Positions 16,414 through 24,405 of a stretch of 64,000 nt of DNA are shown here, in pieces. Source of the DNA: Glycomyces sambucus (GTDB lineage Bacteria > Actinomycetota > Actinomycetes > Mycobacteriales > Micromonosporaceae); NCBI RefSeq assembly GCF_900102815.1, contig NZ_FNGF01000004.1:310001-374000 (forward strand), read 5' to 3'. The position numbers and the translations under genes are program-made. The notes under the pieces were generated by a model. It was not told where the DNA came from. It did no database searches and saw only the letters and a list, made by a program, of their open reading frames with translations. How positions within the stretch are numbered: position 1 is the first letter of the stretch; each line of letters starts with the position of its first letter.

Positions 16414-17589
16414 CTACCTCGCGGCGCGTGCGGCGCGCAGCACGAGGCCGCGCAGGGCGGGCACGCGCATGGCGCGCATCGCCGCCTCGTTCATCCAGAC
16501 GCGGCCCTTGGTGGGCGGCGCGAACTGGGCCATGCCGCGGCGCGCCAGCGCCTGCCGCTTGCGGACCTCCGGCCGCAGGCCGGCCTCCCAGGACGCCAGC
16601 GCGGCCGGGACGTCGTCGGCTTCGAGGGCGTCGCCGAGGCGGTCGGCGCCGCTCATCGCCAGGGCCGCACCGTATCCGGCGAAGAGGGTGACGCACCAGG
16701 CCGCGTCGCCGAGGAGGACGACCCGGCCCGTGCTCCAGGCGTCCATGCGGATCTGCGACGCCGAGTCGAAGTAGGCGCGGCCGGGGTCGTCGCGCAGTCG
16801 CCGCAGCGCGTCGGGCACGCCGCCGCCGAGGTCGCCGAACGCCCCCGCGAGCGCCTTCGCGGGTCCGAGCCGCAGCTGGGCGGCGGTGTCGTGGGTGCGG
16901 TAGGCGAAGAACGCGGAGGACCGGCCGGGGCCGAGGGCGATGAGCGCGGCGGTGCGGCCGGGTCCGATGTAGGTGGTGCCGGTGCCCGCTTCGAGTCCGG
17001 CCGGGGCCTCGTCCAGGGGGAGGGCGCCGACCATGTGGCCCATGTCGGTCAGGTGGTCGGGCTCGGGGCCGAAGGCGAGGGCGCGGACGGCGGAGTGGAG
17101 GCCGTCGGCGCCGATGAGGAGGTCGGCGCGCTCGGTGGAGCCGTCGCTGAGGACCGCGGTGACGCCGTCGCGGTCCTGCTCGATCGCGGTCGCGGTGGTG
17201 CCGAAGCGGAACTCGGCCGTGTCCCGGACCGCTTCGAAGAGCACGGCCTCGAGGTCACCGCGGAAGACGGTGAGCGCGCGGGGGCCGACCGAGGCGGCCA
17301 CGATCTCCTCGGGGACGGCGAACTTCGCGGTGCCGTCGGCGCGGACGATGATCGAGGTGAACAGGCCCAGGTCCCGTTCCCGAAGCGCCGGAACGAGTCC
17401 CAGGTGCTCGGCGGCGTCGAAGCCGCCGTCGACCAGGTTGATCATGTAGCCGCCGCTGCGGCGCTCGGGCGCGCGTTCGACCACGAGGGCCGACCAGCCG
17501 GCCCGGCGCAGGCGGAGCACGGCGGCGAGCCCGGCGATGCCCGCGCCGACGACCACCGCCCGCCGCCCGCGGTGTCCTGCTGCTGCCAT
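16414..17589 (-). CDS. FAD-dependent monooxygenase (PHBH/UbiH type)
   Basis: 391 residues. The N-terminal dinucleotide fold AVVVGAGIAGLAAVLRLRRA ends with the Glu of VVER that binds the FAD ribose. The central DG motif is ADLLIGADGLHSAVR. The GD motif is VVLLGDAAWCVTLFAGYGAA. Together these define class A flavin monooxygenases that hydroxylate aromatic or polycyclic substrates with NAD(P)H; the TetX/antibiotic-modifying branch is a possibility. It is divergent from a TetR gene with two ATGAAC-N4-GTTCAT sites between them, so inducible expression is likely. Substrate is unknown. Confidence 0.87.
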   Translation of the reverse strand: MAAAGHRGRRAVVVGAGIAGLAAVLRLRRAGWSALVVERAPERRSGGYMINLVDGGFDAAEHLGLVPALRERDLGLFTSIIVRADGTAKFAVPEEIVAASVGPRALTVFRGDLEAVLFEAVRDTAEFRFGTTATAIEQDRDGVTAVLSDGSTERADLLIGADGLHSAVRALAFGPEPDHLTDMGHMVGALPLDEAPAGLEAGTGTTYIGPGRTAALIALGPGRSSAFFAYRTHDTAAQLRLGPAKALAGAFGDLGGGVPDALRRLRDDPGRAYFDSASQIRMDAWSTGRVVLLGDAAWCVTLFAGYGAALAMSGADRLGDALEADDVPAALASWEAGLRPEVRKRQALARRGMAQFAPPTKGRVWMNEAAMRAMRVPALRGLVLRAARAAR

Positions 17590-17607
17590 GTGGGCCTCCT
17601 CACGAGT

Positions 17608-17646
17608 ATGAACACTTGTTCATCCATAGTATGAACGACTGCTCAT
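17608..17646. promoter_or_regulatory. TetR operators, ATGAAC-N4-GTTCAT
   Basis: ATGAACACTTGTTCAT at 17608-17623 and ATGAACGACTGCTCAT at 17631-17646 (one mismatch in the right arm), 23 bp apart, between the divergent monooxygenase and TetR genes. Confidence 0.72.
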
Positions 17647-17691
17647 CCTCGCTGCGCTCAGGCCCGGGTCCGCGCCGTTACACTGGGGCAC

Positions 17692-18273
17692 GTGCCACGA
17701 GGTATCGCGATCCCCCAGCTCAGGCAGCATCTCTTCGCCGCCGCCGAGACCGTCGTCCTGCGCGGGGGCCCGACCGGGCTCACCGGGCGGGCCGTCACCG
17801 TCGAGGCCGGGGTCGCCGCCGGACTGCTCTACCGCCACTTCGCCGACTTCGACGCGTTCCTGGCCGCGTACGCCGTCGACCGGTCCTTCACCCTCGCCGC
17901 CGCGCCCGCGCTGACCGAGCGCGTCGGCACCGGCGAGGTCGCCGCGAACCTCGCCGGCGCCCTCACCGCGCTCCCCCGCCCCGCGCTCACCGCGCTGGCC
18001 CGGCTCCTGGCGATGCGCCCGGACCTGGTGCCGCGCATCGAGGACGTGCTCGGCGCGGGCGGCTCGGGCTTCGACGCGATCGAACGCGCCGCCGCCGAGT
18101 ACCTTGCGGCCGAACGGCTCCAGGGCCGGCTTCCGGAGCGCGCCGACCCGGCGGCCCTGGCGCTCGCGGCCGTCGGCGTCCTCCACCGGCTCGTCTTGGC
18201 GGGCCGCGACCTCGACCGGCTCCGCGGCGTGGTCGACGCCCTGGTCACCGCAGCAGCCCGCGAGGGCGCCTGA
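17692..18273 (+). CDS. TetR-family regulator
   Basis: 193 residues. HTH region: IPQLRQHLFAAAETVVLRGG, then LTGRAVTVEAGVAAGLLYRH with FADFDAFLAAY, residues about 10-60. Compared with classical TetR proteins the recognition helix is Ala/Gly-rich, but the Y-x-H-F pattern is kept. The C-terminal domain is helical. GTG start at 17692. Divergent from the FAD monooxygenase with paired palindromes between; the usual arrangement of a drug- or metabolite-responsive repressor and its target. Confidence 0.82.
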   Translation: MPRGIAIPQLRQHLFAAAETVVLRGGPTGLTGRAVTVEAGVAAGLLYRHFADFDAFLAAYAVDRSFTLAAAPALTERVGTGEVAANLAGALTALPRPALTALARLLAMRPDLVPRIEDVLGAGGSGFDAIERAAAEYLAAERLQGRLPERADPAALALAAVGVLHRLVLAGRDLDRLRGVVDALVTAAAREGA

Positions 18274-18331
18274 CCCGCGCCAGCGGGAATCGGGTTGCAC
18301 GGCGCCACCGGTGCCCGTGAGACTGGCGGTG

Positions 18332-19315
18332 ATGATGCCCTTGAACGAGATCGACCGCCTGAAACGCACCGTGACCGACGCGTGGGAGAGCCCCGTCGCC
18401 GACCGGGTCGCGGCCGAATGGGGCCACCCCGCCGGGACCGCGAAATGGTGGCGCTCCAGCGCCGCGCACGTGTTCGTCCTGCCCGACCCGGACGGGAAGC
18501 GGTACCTGCGCTTCACACCCGAGACCTACCGCGGCGCCGCGATGGCGGACCCGGTGGCGGACCTGATGGCCCGCCTGTCTGCGAGCGGATCGGCGGTGGT
18601 GCGCCCGGTCCCGACCGCGGCCGGGACGCTGACCGCTACGGTCCACACCGAGCTGGGTGCCATGCGCGCCATGGTGGTCGAGGCCGCACCGGGCGAGTCG
18701 ATCGACGCCGACGACCTCACCGAGGAGCGCGCCGCGGCGTGGGGCCGCGCCCTCGCCCAGGTCCACCGCGACGCCGCGGGAGCGAAGGGCCTCACAGGGT
18801 CCTTCACCGAACTCGCCGCGGTCCCCGAGCGGTTCGCCGCCGACCGGCCGCTGGTGGAGGCCGCCGCGCGGATCGCCGCGCGCCTGGCGGAGCTGCCGCG
18901 CGACAAGGCGGTCTTCGGCGCGGTGCACGGCGACTTCGAGCTGGACAACCTGGCGTGGGACGGCGACCGGGCCACCGCCTTCGACTTCGACGAGGCCGCC
19001 GACTCCTGGTACGCCGCCGACATCGCCGGCGCACTGCGCGACCTGACCGGCCCGGACGGGCGGCCCGACCCCGGTCTGCGGGCGATGCACGACGCCTTCC
19101 TGGCCGGGTACCGCACCGCGCGCCCGCTCACGGACGCCGAGGTCGCGGCCCTGCCGCTGTTCGCGGCGGCGCAGGCGGTCGGCGCACTCGCGGCCATCGA
19201 CCGCGCGCTCGGCGCCCCTGGCGACGACGAGGCTCCCTGGCTGGTCGAACTCCGCGCGCGCCTCGCCGACCTGGCCGCGTCCCACCGCGCGCTCGCGATC
19301 GCCGCCGACCTGTAG
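18332..19315 (+). CDS. Aminoglycoside phosphotransferase/choline-kinase-like protein
   Basis: 327 residues from the ATG at 18332 (a GTG at 18329 and an ATG at 18335 are alternatives). It has the APH kinase fold: the catalytic loop is AVHGDFELDNLAWDG and the metal-binding loop is TAFDFDEAADSWYAADIA, as in APH and homoserine/choline kinases. The N-lobe includes KRYLRFTPE and a hinge around MVVEAAPGE. Likely an ATP-dependent small-molecule kinase; true antibiotic resistance cannot be inferred from sequence alone. The gene follows TetR by 58 bases in the same direction. Confidence 0.8.
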   Translation: MMPLNEIDRLKRTVTDAWESPVADRVAAEWGHPAGTAKWWRSSAAHVFVLPDPDGKRYLRFTPETYRGAAMADPVADLMARLSASGSAVVRPVPTAAGTLTATVHTELGAMRAMVVEAAPGESIDADDLTEERAAAWGRALAQVHRDAAGAKGLTGSFTELAAVPERFAADRPLVEAAARIAARLAELPRDKAVFGAVHGDFELDNLAWDGDRATAFDFDEAADSWYAADIAGALRDLTGPDGRPDPGLRAMHDAFLAGYRTARPLTDAEVAALPLFAAAQAVGALAAIDRALGAPGDDEAPWLVELRARLADLAASHRALAIAADL

Positions 19316-19393
19316 GGAACCGGCGGCGATCCGCCGCGGATGTCGGTGCCCCGTGGCAGGGTCGAGGCGACCTCGACTGCAAGGGAGCTGGAC

Positions 19394-20128
19394 ATGACCG
19401 CGACGATGCCGGACGGCGCCCCCGCCTGGGCGGACTCGGTGACCACCGACTTCGATGCCGACCTCGCGTTCTACACCGGACTCTTCGGGTGGACGCCGGT
19501 GGGCTTCGGGCCGGAGGTGGAGTACTACGTGGACTTCCACGCGGGCGGCCGGGCGATCGGCGGGCTCGTCGGCGCCTCCCCCGCGTTCCTTCCCGGCGTG
19601 CCGAGCCGCTGGACGGTGTACTTCCGCACGCCCGACTGCGCGGACGCGGTCGCCCGCGCCACGGACCTCGGCGCCGACGTCGTCATCCCGGCCTCACCGG
19701 TGGGCGGCGACCTCGTCTACGCGCTCCTGGAGGATCCCGCCGGAGCGCACTTCGGCCTCTTCGAGATCCGCTCCGGCACCGCGGGCCTCCAGGCGTCCGG
19801 CGAACCGGGCGCTCCCGCGTGGTTCACCTACGCCGCCACCGATCTCGATGCGCCGCTCGACTTCTACCGGCGCCTGCTCGACTGGTCCGTCGAGGACGGG
19901 CTGACCGCCGCCGGAGCCGCCGCGCCGTTCGGCGCCGCCCACCGCGCGGAGCGGGAGCACGGCTGGACGGTCTACTACGAGGTCGACTCGGTCGACGCGG
20001 CCGCTTCCCGCGCGAGCGAACTCGGCGGCACGCTCGGTACCGCGCCGCTCGAGGCCGCCGGCCACCGCCTCGCCGTGCTCACCGCGCCTTCCGGCGCCCG
20101 CTTCGGCGTGGCCGCCCCGATCCGTTAG
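19394..20128 (+). CDS. Two-domain VOC-family protein
   Basis: 244 residues. Two consecutive VOC units: the first, about 10-125, has FDADLAFYTGLFGW and ends with AHFGLFEI; the second, about 140-244, has DLDAPLDFYRRLLDW and ends with ARFGVAAPI. This tandem architecture matches CFP-30B/hydroxylase-like VOC proteins common in actinobacteria. AAGGGAG lies ahead of the ATG at 19394. Substrate is unknown. The second domain has an odd Ala-rich loop (AAGAAAPFGAAHRAERE), which suggests loss of one domain's metal site. Confidence 0.83.
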   Translation: MTATMPDGAPAWADSVTTDFDADLAFYTGLFGWTPVGFGPEVEYYVDFHAGGRAIGGLVGASPAFLPGVPSRWTVYFRTPDCADAVARATDLGADVVIPASPVGGDLVYALLEDPAGAHFGLFEIRSGTAGLQASGEPGAPAWFTYAATDLDAPLDFYRRLLDWSVEDGLTAAGAAAPFGAAHRAEREHGWTVYYEVDSVDAAASRASELGGTLGTAPLEAAGHRLAVLTAPSGARFGVAAPIR

Positions 20129-20134
20129 CCGGAG

Positions 20135-20166
20135 GCTGCGGGGACCGCGAGCGCGGCCCCCGCAGC
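20135..20166. terminator. Bidirectional hairpin terminator
   Basis: GCTGCGGGG (20135-20143) pairs with CCCCGCAGC (20158-20166), and an inner CCGCG/CGCGG stem extends it. It fills the gap between convergent genes. Confidence 0.72.
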
Positions 20167-20169
20167 GCA

Positions 20170-21492
20170 TCAGGCCGTCGCGGCCCGGATCGTGCGGCGG
20201 CCGACGACCGCCGTCACGCCCAGCGTCACCCCCGCGCCGACCGCGACGGTGAGGACGAACGGGACGGGCGCGAACGCCGCCGCCGGACCGCCCGTTTTGG
20301 CGATCGCGAACGGCAGGATGCTCACCAGCGCACCGAGACCGCCCGCGGCGGCGCTCACGATCGCGCTCGCCGCGACCTCGCCCAGGAGCATCCGGCGCGA
20401 CTGGCCGGCGGTGGCCCCGATGAGCGACATCGACGCGAACTCCGGTGCGCGGCGGGCGATCGAGGCGACGAGGTTGTTCGACAGGGCGATCGCCATGAAC
20501 AGCGCGATCAGGGCCACCACCAGGTAGTTGATCGCGGCCAGGACCTGGCCGTCGCTGCCGGCGGCGCCGAACTCGTTCTCGATGCCCTGCATGCCGAGCG
20601 TCCCGGCGGCCACGCCCACGAACAGGGTGAGGAACGTGACCGCGGGCCGGGCCCGCTCGGGCGCGGCGGCGAGGTTGCGCGCCGCCAGGTGCCCCGGCGC
20701 GTGCGCCCGCAAACGCGGGACGCGGTCGAACGCGAAGTCCGCCAGCGCGACCAGCTCCGGCGCGAGCAGGCACAGGCCGACGGCCACGAGCACGCACCCG
20801 GGGCCGGTGAGCGCCGTGGTGAGGATGCTCGCCGGGTCGACGGCGAGCACCGTGTAGGAGGAGGCCAGGCCCGCGCCGACGACGACCAGCGCGGTCGTCC
20901 TGCGGCCCCGCCCGCCGCGGCGGCGGCCGGTCCCGGCGCCGAGTCCGGCGACGGGGCTGCGGGCGGCGACGGCCCGGCTGCCGAGCCATGCCGCGGCAGC
21001 GGCGGCGGCGAGGACGAGCAGGGCGCCGAGCAGGAGGAGTCCGGCGCCGGGCGCGTACGCGGTCGCGTCGGCGATGAGGCCGGTGGAGCGGATGCCGGCC
21101 AGGAGCCCGGCGCCGAGGAGGTACCCGAGCGCGGTCCCGGGCACGGCGGCGAGGGCGGTGACGGCGACGGTCTCGGCCGCGACCATGGCGCGGACCTGCG
21201 GCGGGGTGGCGCCGATGAGGCGCAGTCCCGCGATCTCGCCGGCCCGGCCCTGGAGGGCCACGCCGATGGTGGAGACCATGGCGAACAGGACGATCGCGAG
21301 GACCCAGCCGCCGAGGATGAGCGGGAACTGGACGAGGAAGGCGCGGTCGGCGGCCGCGGTGGCGTCCGCGAGGCCGGTGCCGAGTAGTCCGGCCATGGCG
21401 GTGACCAGGGCGATCCCGGCGGTGGCGACGAGTCCGGTGGCGATCGCCGAGACGCGGTGGTGCGCGAGCGAGCGCAGGGCGAGGCCGGTCAT
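20170..21492 (-). CDS. ABC transporter permease, FtsX/MacB type
   Basis: 440 residues. Begins MTGLALRSLAHHRVSAIATG, the usual cytoplasmic start of FtsX-like permeases. About eight to ten membrane segments follow in two repeated blocks; each block has a segment near a G-x-x-P/R-x-Q coupling stretch (LRLIGATPPQVRAMV near 155-170 and MSLIGATAGQSRRMLL near 365-380). The paired RLIGAT/SLIGAT repeats are the ATPase-contacting helices. Its start overlaps the ATPase stop by 4 bases. With the ATPase it forms an exporter for drugs, peptides or lipids; substrate unknown. Confidence 0.87.
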   Translation of the reverse strand: MTGLALRSLAHHRVSAIATGLVATAGIALVTAMAGLLGTGLADATAAADRAFLVQFPLILGGWVLAIVLFAMVSTIGVALQGRAGEIAGLRLIGATPPQVRAMVAAETVAVTALAAVPGTALGYLLGAGLLAGIRSTGLIADATAYAPGAGLLLLGALLVLAAAAAAAWLGSRAVAARSPVAGLGAGTGRRRGGRGRRTTALVVVGAGLASSYTVLAVDPASILTTALTGPGCVLVAVGLCLLAPELVALADFAFDRVPRLRAHAPGHLAARNLAAAPERARPAVTFLTLFVGVAAGTLGMQGIENEFGAAGSDGQVLAAINYLVVALIALFMAIALSNNLVASIARRAPEFASMSLIGATAGQSRRMLLGEVAASAIVSAAAGGLGALVSILPFAIAKTGGPAAAFAPVPFVLTVAVGAGVTLGVTAVVGRRTIRAATA

Positions 21493-22268
21493 CGCCGGGC
21501 CGCCGCGGCGTTGAGGGCCTGCTCGGCGGACTCGACGAGGACGGCCATGCGGCCGGCGACCGCCTGGGCCGTGGGCCGGCGGACGCGGTCGACGATGGCG
21601 CCGTCGGCGAGGAACAGGACCTCGTCGGAGTAGGCGGCGGCGACCGGGTCGTGGGTGACCATGATGATGGTCTGGCCCTGGTCGGCGAGGGCGCGCAGGA
21701 GGGTGAGGACCTCGCGGGCGCTGCGGATGTCGAGCGCGCCGGTCGGCTCGTCGGCGAAGACGAGCTGCGGGTCGGTGATGAGCGCCCGCGCGATGGCGAC
21801 GCGCTGCTTCTGGCCGCCGGAGAGCTGGTCGGGCCGGTGGCCGGTGCGCTCCCCCAGGCCGACGCGGGCGAGGAGCGCGCGGGTGCGCCGGCGGTCGGGG
21901 CGGCGGGAGTCCAGGCGCAGCGGCAGCTTCACATTGTCCATGGTGGACAGTGCCGGGAGCAGGTTGAAGGACTGGAAGACGAAGCCGACGCGGCGGCGGC
22001 GCAGGCGCGCGAGCTCGGTCTGGTCGAGCGTCCCGAGGGACCGGCCGTCGAACTCGGCCGTGCCGGAGGTGGGGGTCTGGAGTCCGGCGGCGCAGTGCAG
22101 GAGCGTGGTCTTGCCGGAGCCGGAGGGGCCCATGACGGCGGTGAACGAGCCGGCGGGGATGTCGAGGTCGACGCCGCGGAGGGCGTGGACGGGGCCGCTC
22201 TCGCCCGGATACTCGCAGCGCAGGTCGCGCAGGCGCAGGACCGGCGGTACGGAGGTGGTGGTGTGCAC
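21489..22268 (-). CDS. ABC transporter ATP-binding protein (MacB/LolD type)
   Basis: 259 residues. Walker A GPSGSGKTT (47-55), Q-loop in FVFQSFNLLP (about 97-106), signature LSGGQKQR (149-156) and Walker B LVFADEPTGALD (169-180) are all complete, with the H-switch in MVTHDP. LolD/MacB-type ATPases work with FtsX-like permeases such as the one encoded immediately downstream (ATGA overlap). First gene of the operon. It is divergent from a TetR regulator with two strong palindromes in between, so expression is probably induced when that repressor binds a toxic compound. Confidence 0.93.
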   Translation of the reverse strand: MHTTTSVPPVLRLRDLRCEYPGESGPVHALRGVDLDIPAGSFTAVMGPSGSGKTTLLHCAAGLQTPTSGTAEFDGRSLGTLDQTELARLRRRRVGFVFQSFNLLPALSTMDNVKLPLRLDSRRPDRRRTRALLARVGLGERTGHRPDQLSGGQKQRVAIARALITDPQLVFADEPTGALDIRSAREVLTLLRALADQGQTIIMVTHDPVAAAYSDEVLFLADGAIVDRVRRPTAQAVAGRMAVLVESAEQALNAAAARR

Positions 22269-22284
22269 GGTGGTTCCTTCCGGG

Positions 22285-22311
22285 TAAACGATCGTTGTAA
22301 ACGAACGTTTA
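22285..22311. promoter_or_regulatory. Tandem TetR operators (TAAACG-N2-CGTTTA)
   Basis: TAAACGAACGTTTA at 22298-22311 has perfect 6-bp arms. The abutting 22285-22298 (TAAACG-AT-CGTTGT) has a degenerate right arm. They lie between the ABC operon and the TetR gene. Confidence 0.75.
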
Positions 22312-22328
22312 TCTTATATCATGTCGGG

Positions 22329-22889
22329 ATGAGCAACCGAGACAAACTCCTGTCCGCGGCCCGGGAGTGCCTGCTGACGATCGGGTACGCGAACACCACC
22401 GTCCGCGAACTCGTGCGCGCCTCCGGTGCGAACCAGGCGTCGATCAACTACCACTTCGGGTCCAAGGAGCAGCTGCTCACGCTCACGCTGCGCGAGCTCA
22501 ACCGGGAGTGGGGCGAGGTGCTGTTCGCCGCGATCGGCGACCAGGAGGGCACGGTGACCGACGCCGAGCGCGAGGCGCTGTGGGCGCGCATCATCGAGTC
22601 GGTGCAGGCGAACCGGGCGCTGTGGTTCGTCAACTTCGAGTCGGTCGCGGTCGCGCGCACCGACGAGGAGATCCGGGCCATGATCACCGAGGGCCTGCGC
22701 ATGTCGCGCCGCTCGCTGGCGCGCGCGTTCACCGGCCTCGACCCCGACCGCGACGACCCCGCCCGGGTCAGGGCCGCGGGCTCGCACTACTACGCGCTGC
22801 TGGTCGGCGTCGCGGCGCAGTGGATCGCCGACCCCGAGAGCGCGCCCTCGGCCGCCGAGGTCGCCGCCGCGGACGGCGCTCCGGCCTGA
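22329..22889 (+). CDS. TetR-family regulator of the adjacent ABC exporter
   Basis: 186 residues. HTH: MSNRDKLLSAARECLLTIGY, then VRELVRASGANQASINYHFG with SKEQLLTLTL, the consensus TetR recognition helix (residues about 5-55). The C-terminal ligand domain resembles the AcrR/PF17940-type group (ESVQANRALWFVNFES). ATG at 22329 follows the AT-rich operator region closely, so the operator at 22285-22311 overlaps its own promoter as well as that of the divergent ABC operon. Autoregulation plus repression of the exporter is the likely role. Confidence 0.9.
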   Translation: MSNRDKLLSAARECLLTIGYANTTVRELVRASGANQASINYHFGSKEQLLTLTLRELNREWGEVLFAAIGDQEGTVTDAEREALWARIIESVQANRALWFVNFESVAVARTDEEIRAMITEGLRMSRRSLARAFTGLDPDRDDPARVRAAGSHYYALLVGVAAQWIADPESAPSAAEVAAADGAPA

Positions 22890-22936
22890 CCGGCGGGGGG
22901 ATTGACCCGCGCGCCGGGCGCTGATTCGATGGCACG

Positions 22937-24217
22937 ATGCCGGATTCAGAGATCACCGCGCCGGAGGCGGCGGCCCTGGCCGCCGTCGACCCCGCCGCCG
23001 TCGCCGCGGACCTGCTCGCGTTCCTGGCCGTGCCCAGCGTCACCGGGACCGCCGCCGAATCCGAGATGCAGCACCTGCTCGCGGACCGCCTCGACCGGCT
23101 CGGGCTCGCCACCGACCTGTGGTCCATGGACCTCGCGGCCCTGCGGGAGACGCCGGGGTTCCCCGGCACCGAGGCGCCGCGGGACGAGGCGTGGGGGCTC
23201 GTCGGCACGGCCGAGGGCGCCGGGGACGGCCCGCGGATAATCCTCCAGGGCCACGTCGACGTGGTGCCGCCCGGCGACCGGGCCCAGTGGGACGGCGACC
23301 CGTTCGTCCCGCGGCTCGACGGCGGGATCGTGCGCGGCCGGGGCGCGTGCGACATGAAGGCCGGCGTGGTGGCGAACCTCGCGGCGGTGGCCGCGATCCG
23401 CGCGAGCGGGGTCCGGCTGCGCGGGGAGGTGGCGGCCCACTTCGTGGTCGGCGAGGAGGACGGCGGCATCGGCGCCTTCGGAACACTCCAGCGCGGGCAC
23501 ACGGGGGACGCCTGCGTCATCACCGAGCCGACCGGAGGGACGCTGCTGACGGCGAACGCGGGCTCGCTCACGTTCCGGATCGCGGTGCCCGGCAAGGCGA
23601 CCCATGCGAGCACCAGGGACGCCGGGGTCAGCGCGATCGACGCGTACGCGCCCATCGCCGCGGCCCTGGCCGCACTGGAGGCGGAGCGCAACGCCGACCC
23701 CGATCCGCTGCTCGCGGAGTACCCGCTCCCGTACGCGCTCTCGGTGGGCGTGCTGCGCGCGGGCGACTGGGCGAGCAGCGTCCCCGACCTGCTCGTCGCG
23801 GAGGGCCGGCTCGGCGTGCGGCTCGGCGAGGACCCGGCCGCGGCGCGCGCCGCGTTCGAGTCCACTGTGGCCGAAGCGTGCGGGCGCGACCCGTGGCTGC
23901 GCGACCATCCGGCCGTCGTCACCTGGCCCGGCGGCGTGTTCGCCAGCGGCAGGCTCCCGAGCGGGCACCCGCTGGGCGACGTCGTGGCGCAGGCGCACGC
24001 GGACGCCGCCGGCGGGCCGCGCCCGCGCGAGCGGGGCGCGCCCTACGGCAGCGACCTGCGCTTGTACGCCGGGGCCGGGATCCCGACGCTCCAGTTCGGA
24101 CCGGGCGACGTGCGCGTGGCGCACAGCCCGCGCGAGCACGTCAGGCTCGCGGAGGTCGTGGAGGTGGCGCGGACGCTGGTGCTCGCGGTGCTCCGCACCG
24201 TCGGCACGGTCGACTGA
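22937..24217 (+). CDS. M20-family peptidase/deacylase (ArgE/DapE type)
   Basis: 426 residues. Two-zinc metallohydrolase with metal-site motifs LQGHVDVVPPGD (first His plus catalytic Asp), GRGACDMKAGV (bridging Asp), FVVGEEDGG (catalytic and ligand Glu), CVITEPTG, and the final His in VAHSPREHV. The inserted dimerisation domain covers about 200-320. It is closest in layout to acetylornithine deacetylase/succinyl-diaminopimelate desuccinylase-like proteins; the exact N-acyl amino acid substrate is unknown. The gene is followed by a highly structured intergenic stretch and then a second, oppositely oriented M20 gene. Confidence 0.88.
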   Translation: MPDSEITAPEAAALAAVDPAAVAADLLAFLAVPSVTGTAAESEMQHLLADRLDRLGLATDLWSMDLAALRETPGFPGTEAPRDEAWGLVGTAEGAGDGPRIILQGHVDVVPPGDRAQWDGDPFVPRLDGGIVRGRGACDMKAGVVANLAAVAAIRASGVRLRGEVAAHFVVGEEDGGIGAFGTLQRGHTGDACVITEPTGGTLLTANAGSLTFRIAVPGKATHASTRDAGVSAIDAYAPIAAALAALEAERNADPDPLLAEYPLPYALSVGVLRAGDWASSVPDLLVAEGRLGVRLGEDPAAARAAFESTVAEACGRDPWLRDHPAVVTWPGGVFASGRLPSGHPLGDVVAQAHADAAGGPRPRERGAPYGSDLRLYAGAGIPTLQFGPGDVRVAHSPREHVRLAEVVEVARTLVLAVLRTVGTVD

Positions 24218-24298
24218 GCCCGGACGCGGGCGGCGCCGCCCCCGGAGGAGGACGGCGCCGGGGTTCCGCTAGTTCCAGTCGTCCTCGCGCACGGCGCG

Positions 24299-24370
24299 CT
24301 CCTTCCTCCACGGGCCCGACGGGCCCTGCCCGTGCCGATTGAACGCGCGATCGGGCGGCACGGGAAGGAG
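24299..24370. other. Highly structured intergenic element
   Basis: Nested complementarity: CTCCTTCC (24299-24306) with GGAAGGAG (24363-24370); CCCGTGCCG (24329-24337) with CGGCACGGG (24355-24363); and GGGCCC-GAC-GGGCCC (24312-24326). More than a simple terminator between the convergent M20 genes. No confident gene lies here. Confidence 0.45.
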
Positions 24371-24405
24371 GCGTTGGAATCGGCTGGACGCCACCGGGAA
24401 CGGCG

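Noticed and set aside
18332-19315. Aminoglycoside resistance gene
   Set aside because: The kinase fold is shared by choline, homoserine and macrolide kinases; nothing in the sequence shows antibiotic specificity.
18295-21387. A 1030-codon plus-strand open frame across the kinase, VOC and ABC permease genes
   Set aside because: Composed of low-complexity Arg/Gly/Ala sequence; the genes in other frames or the opposite strand have clear motifs.
20170-22268. ABC exporter as lipoprotein-release (Lol) system
   Set aside because: ATPase is LolD-like by sequence, but a Gram-positive actinobacterium has no Lol pathway and the TetR pair points to drug or metabolite export.
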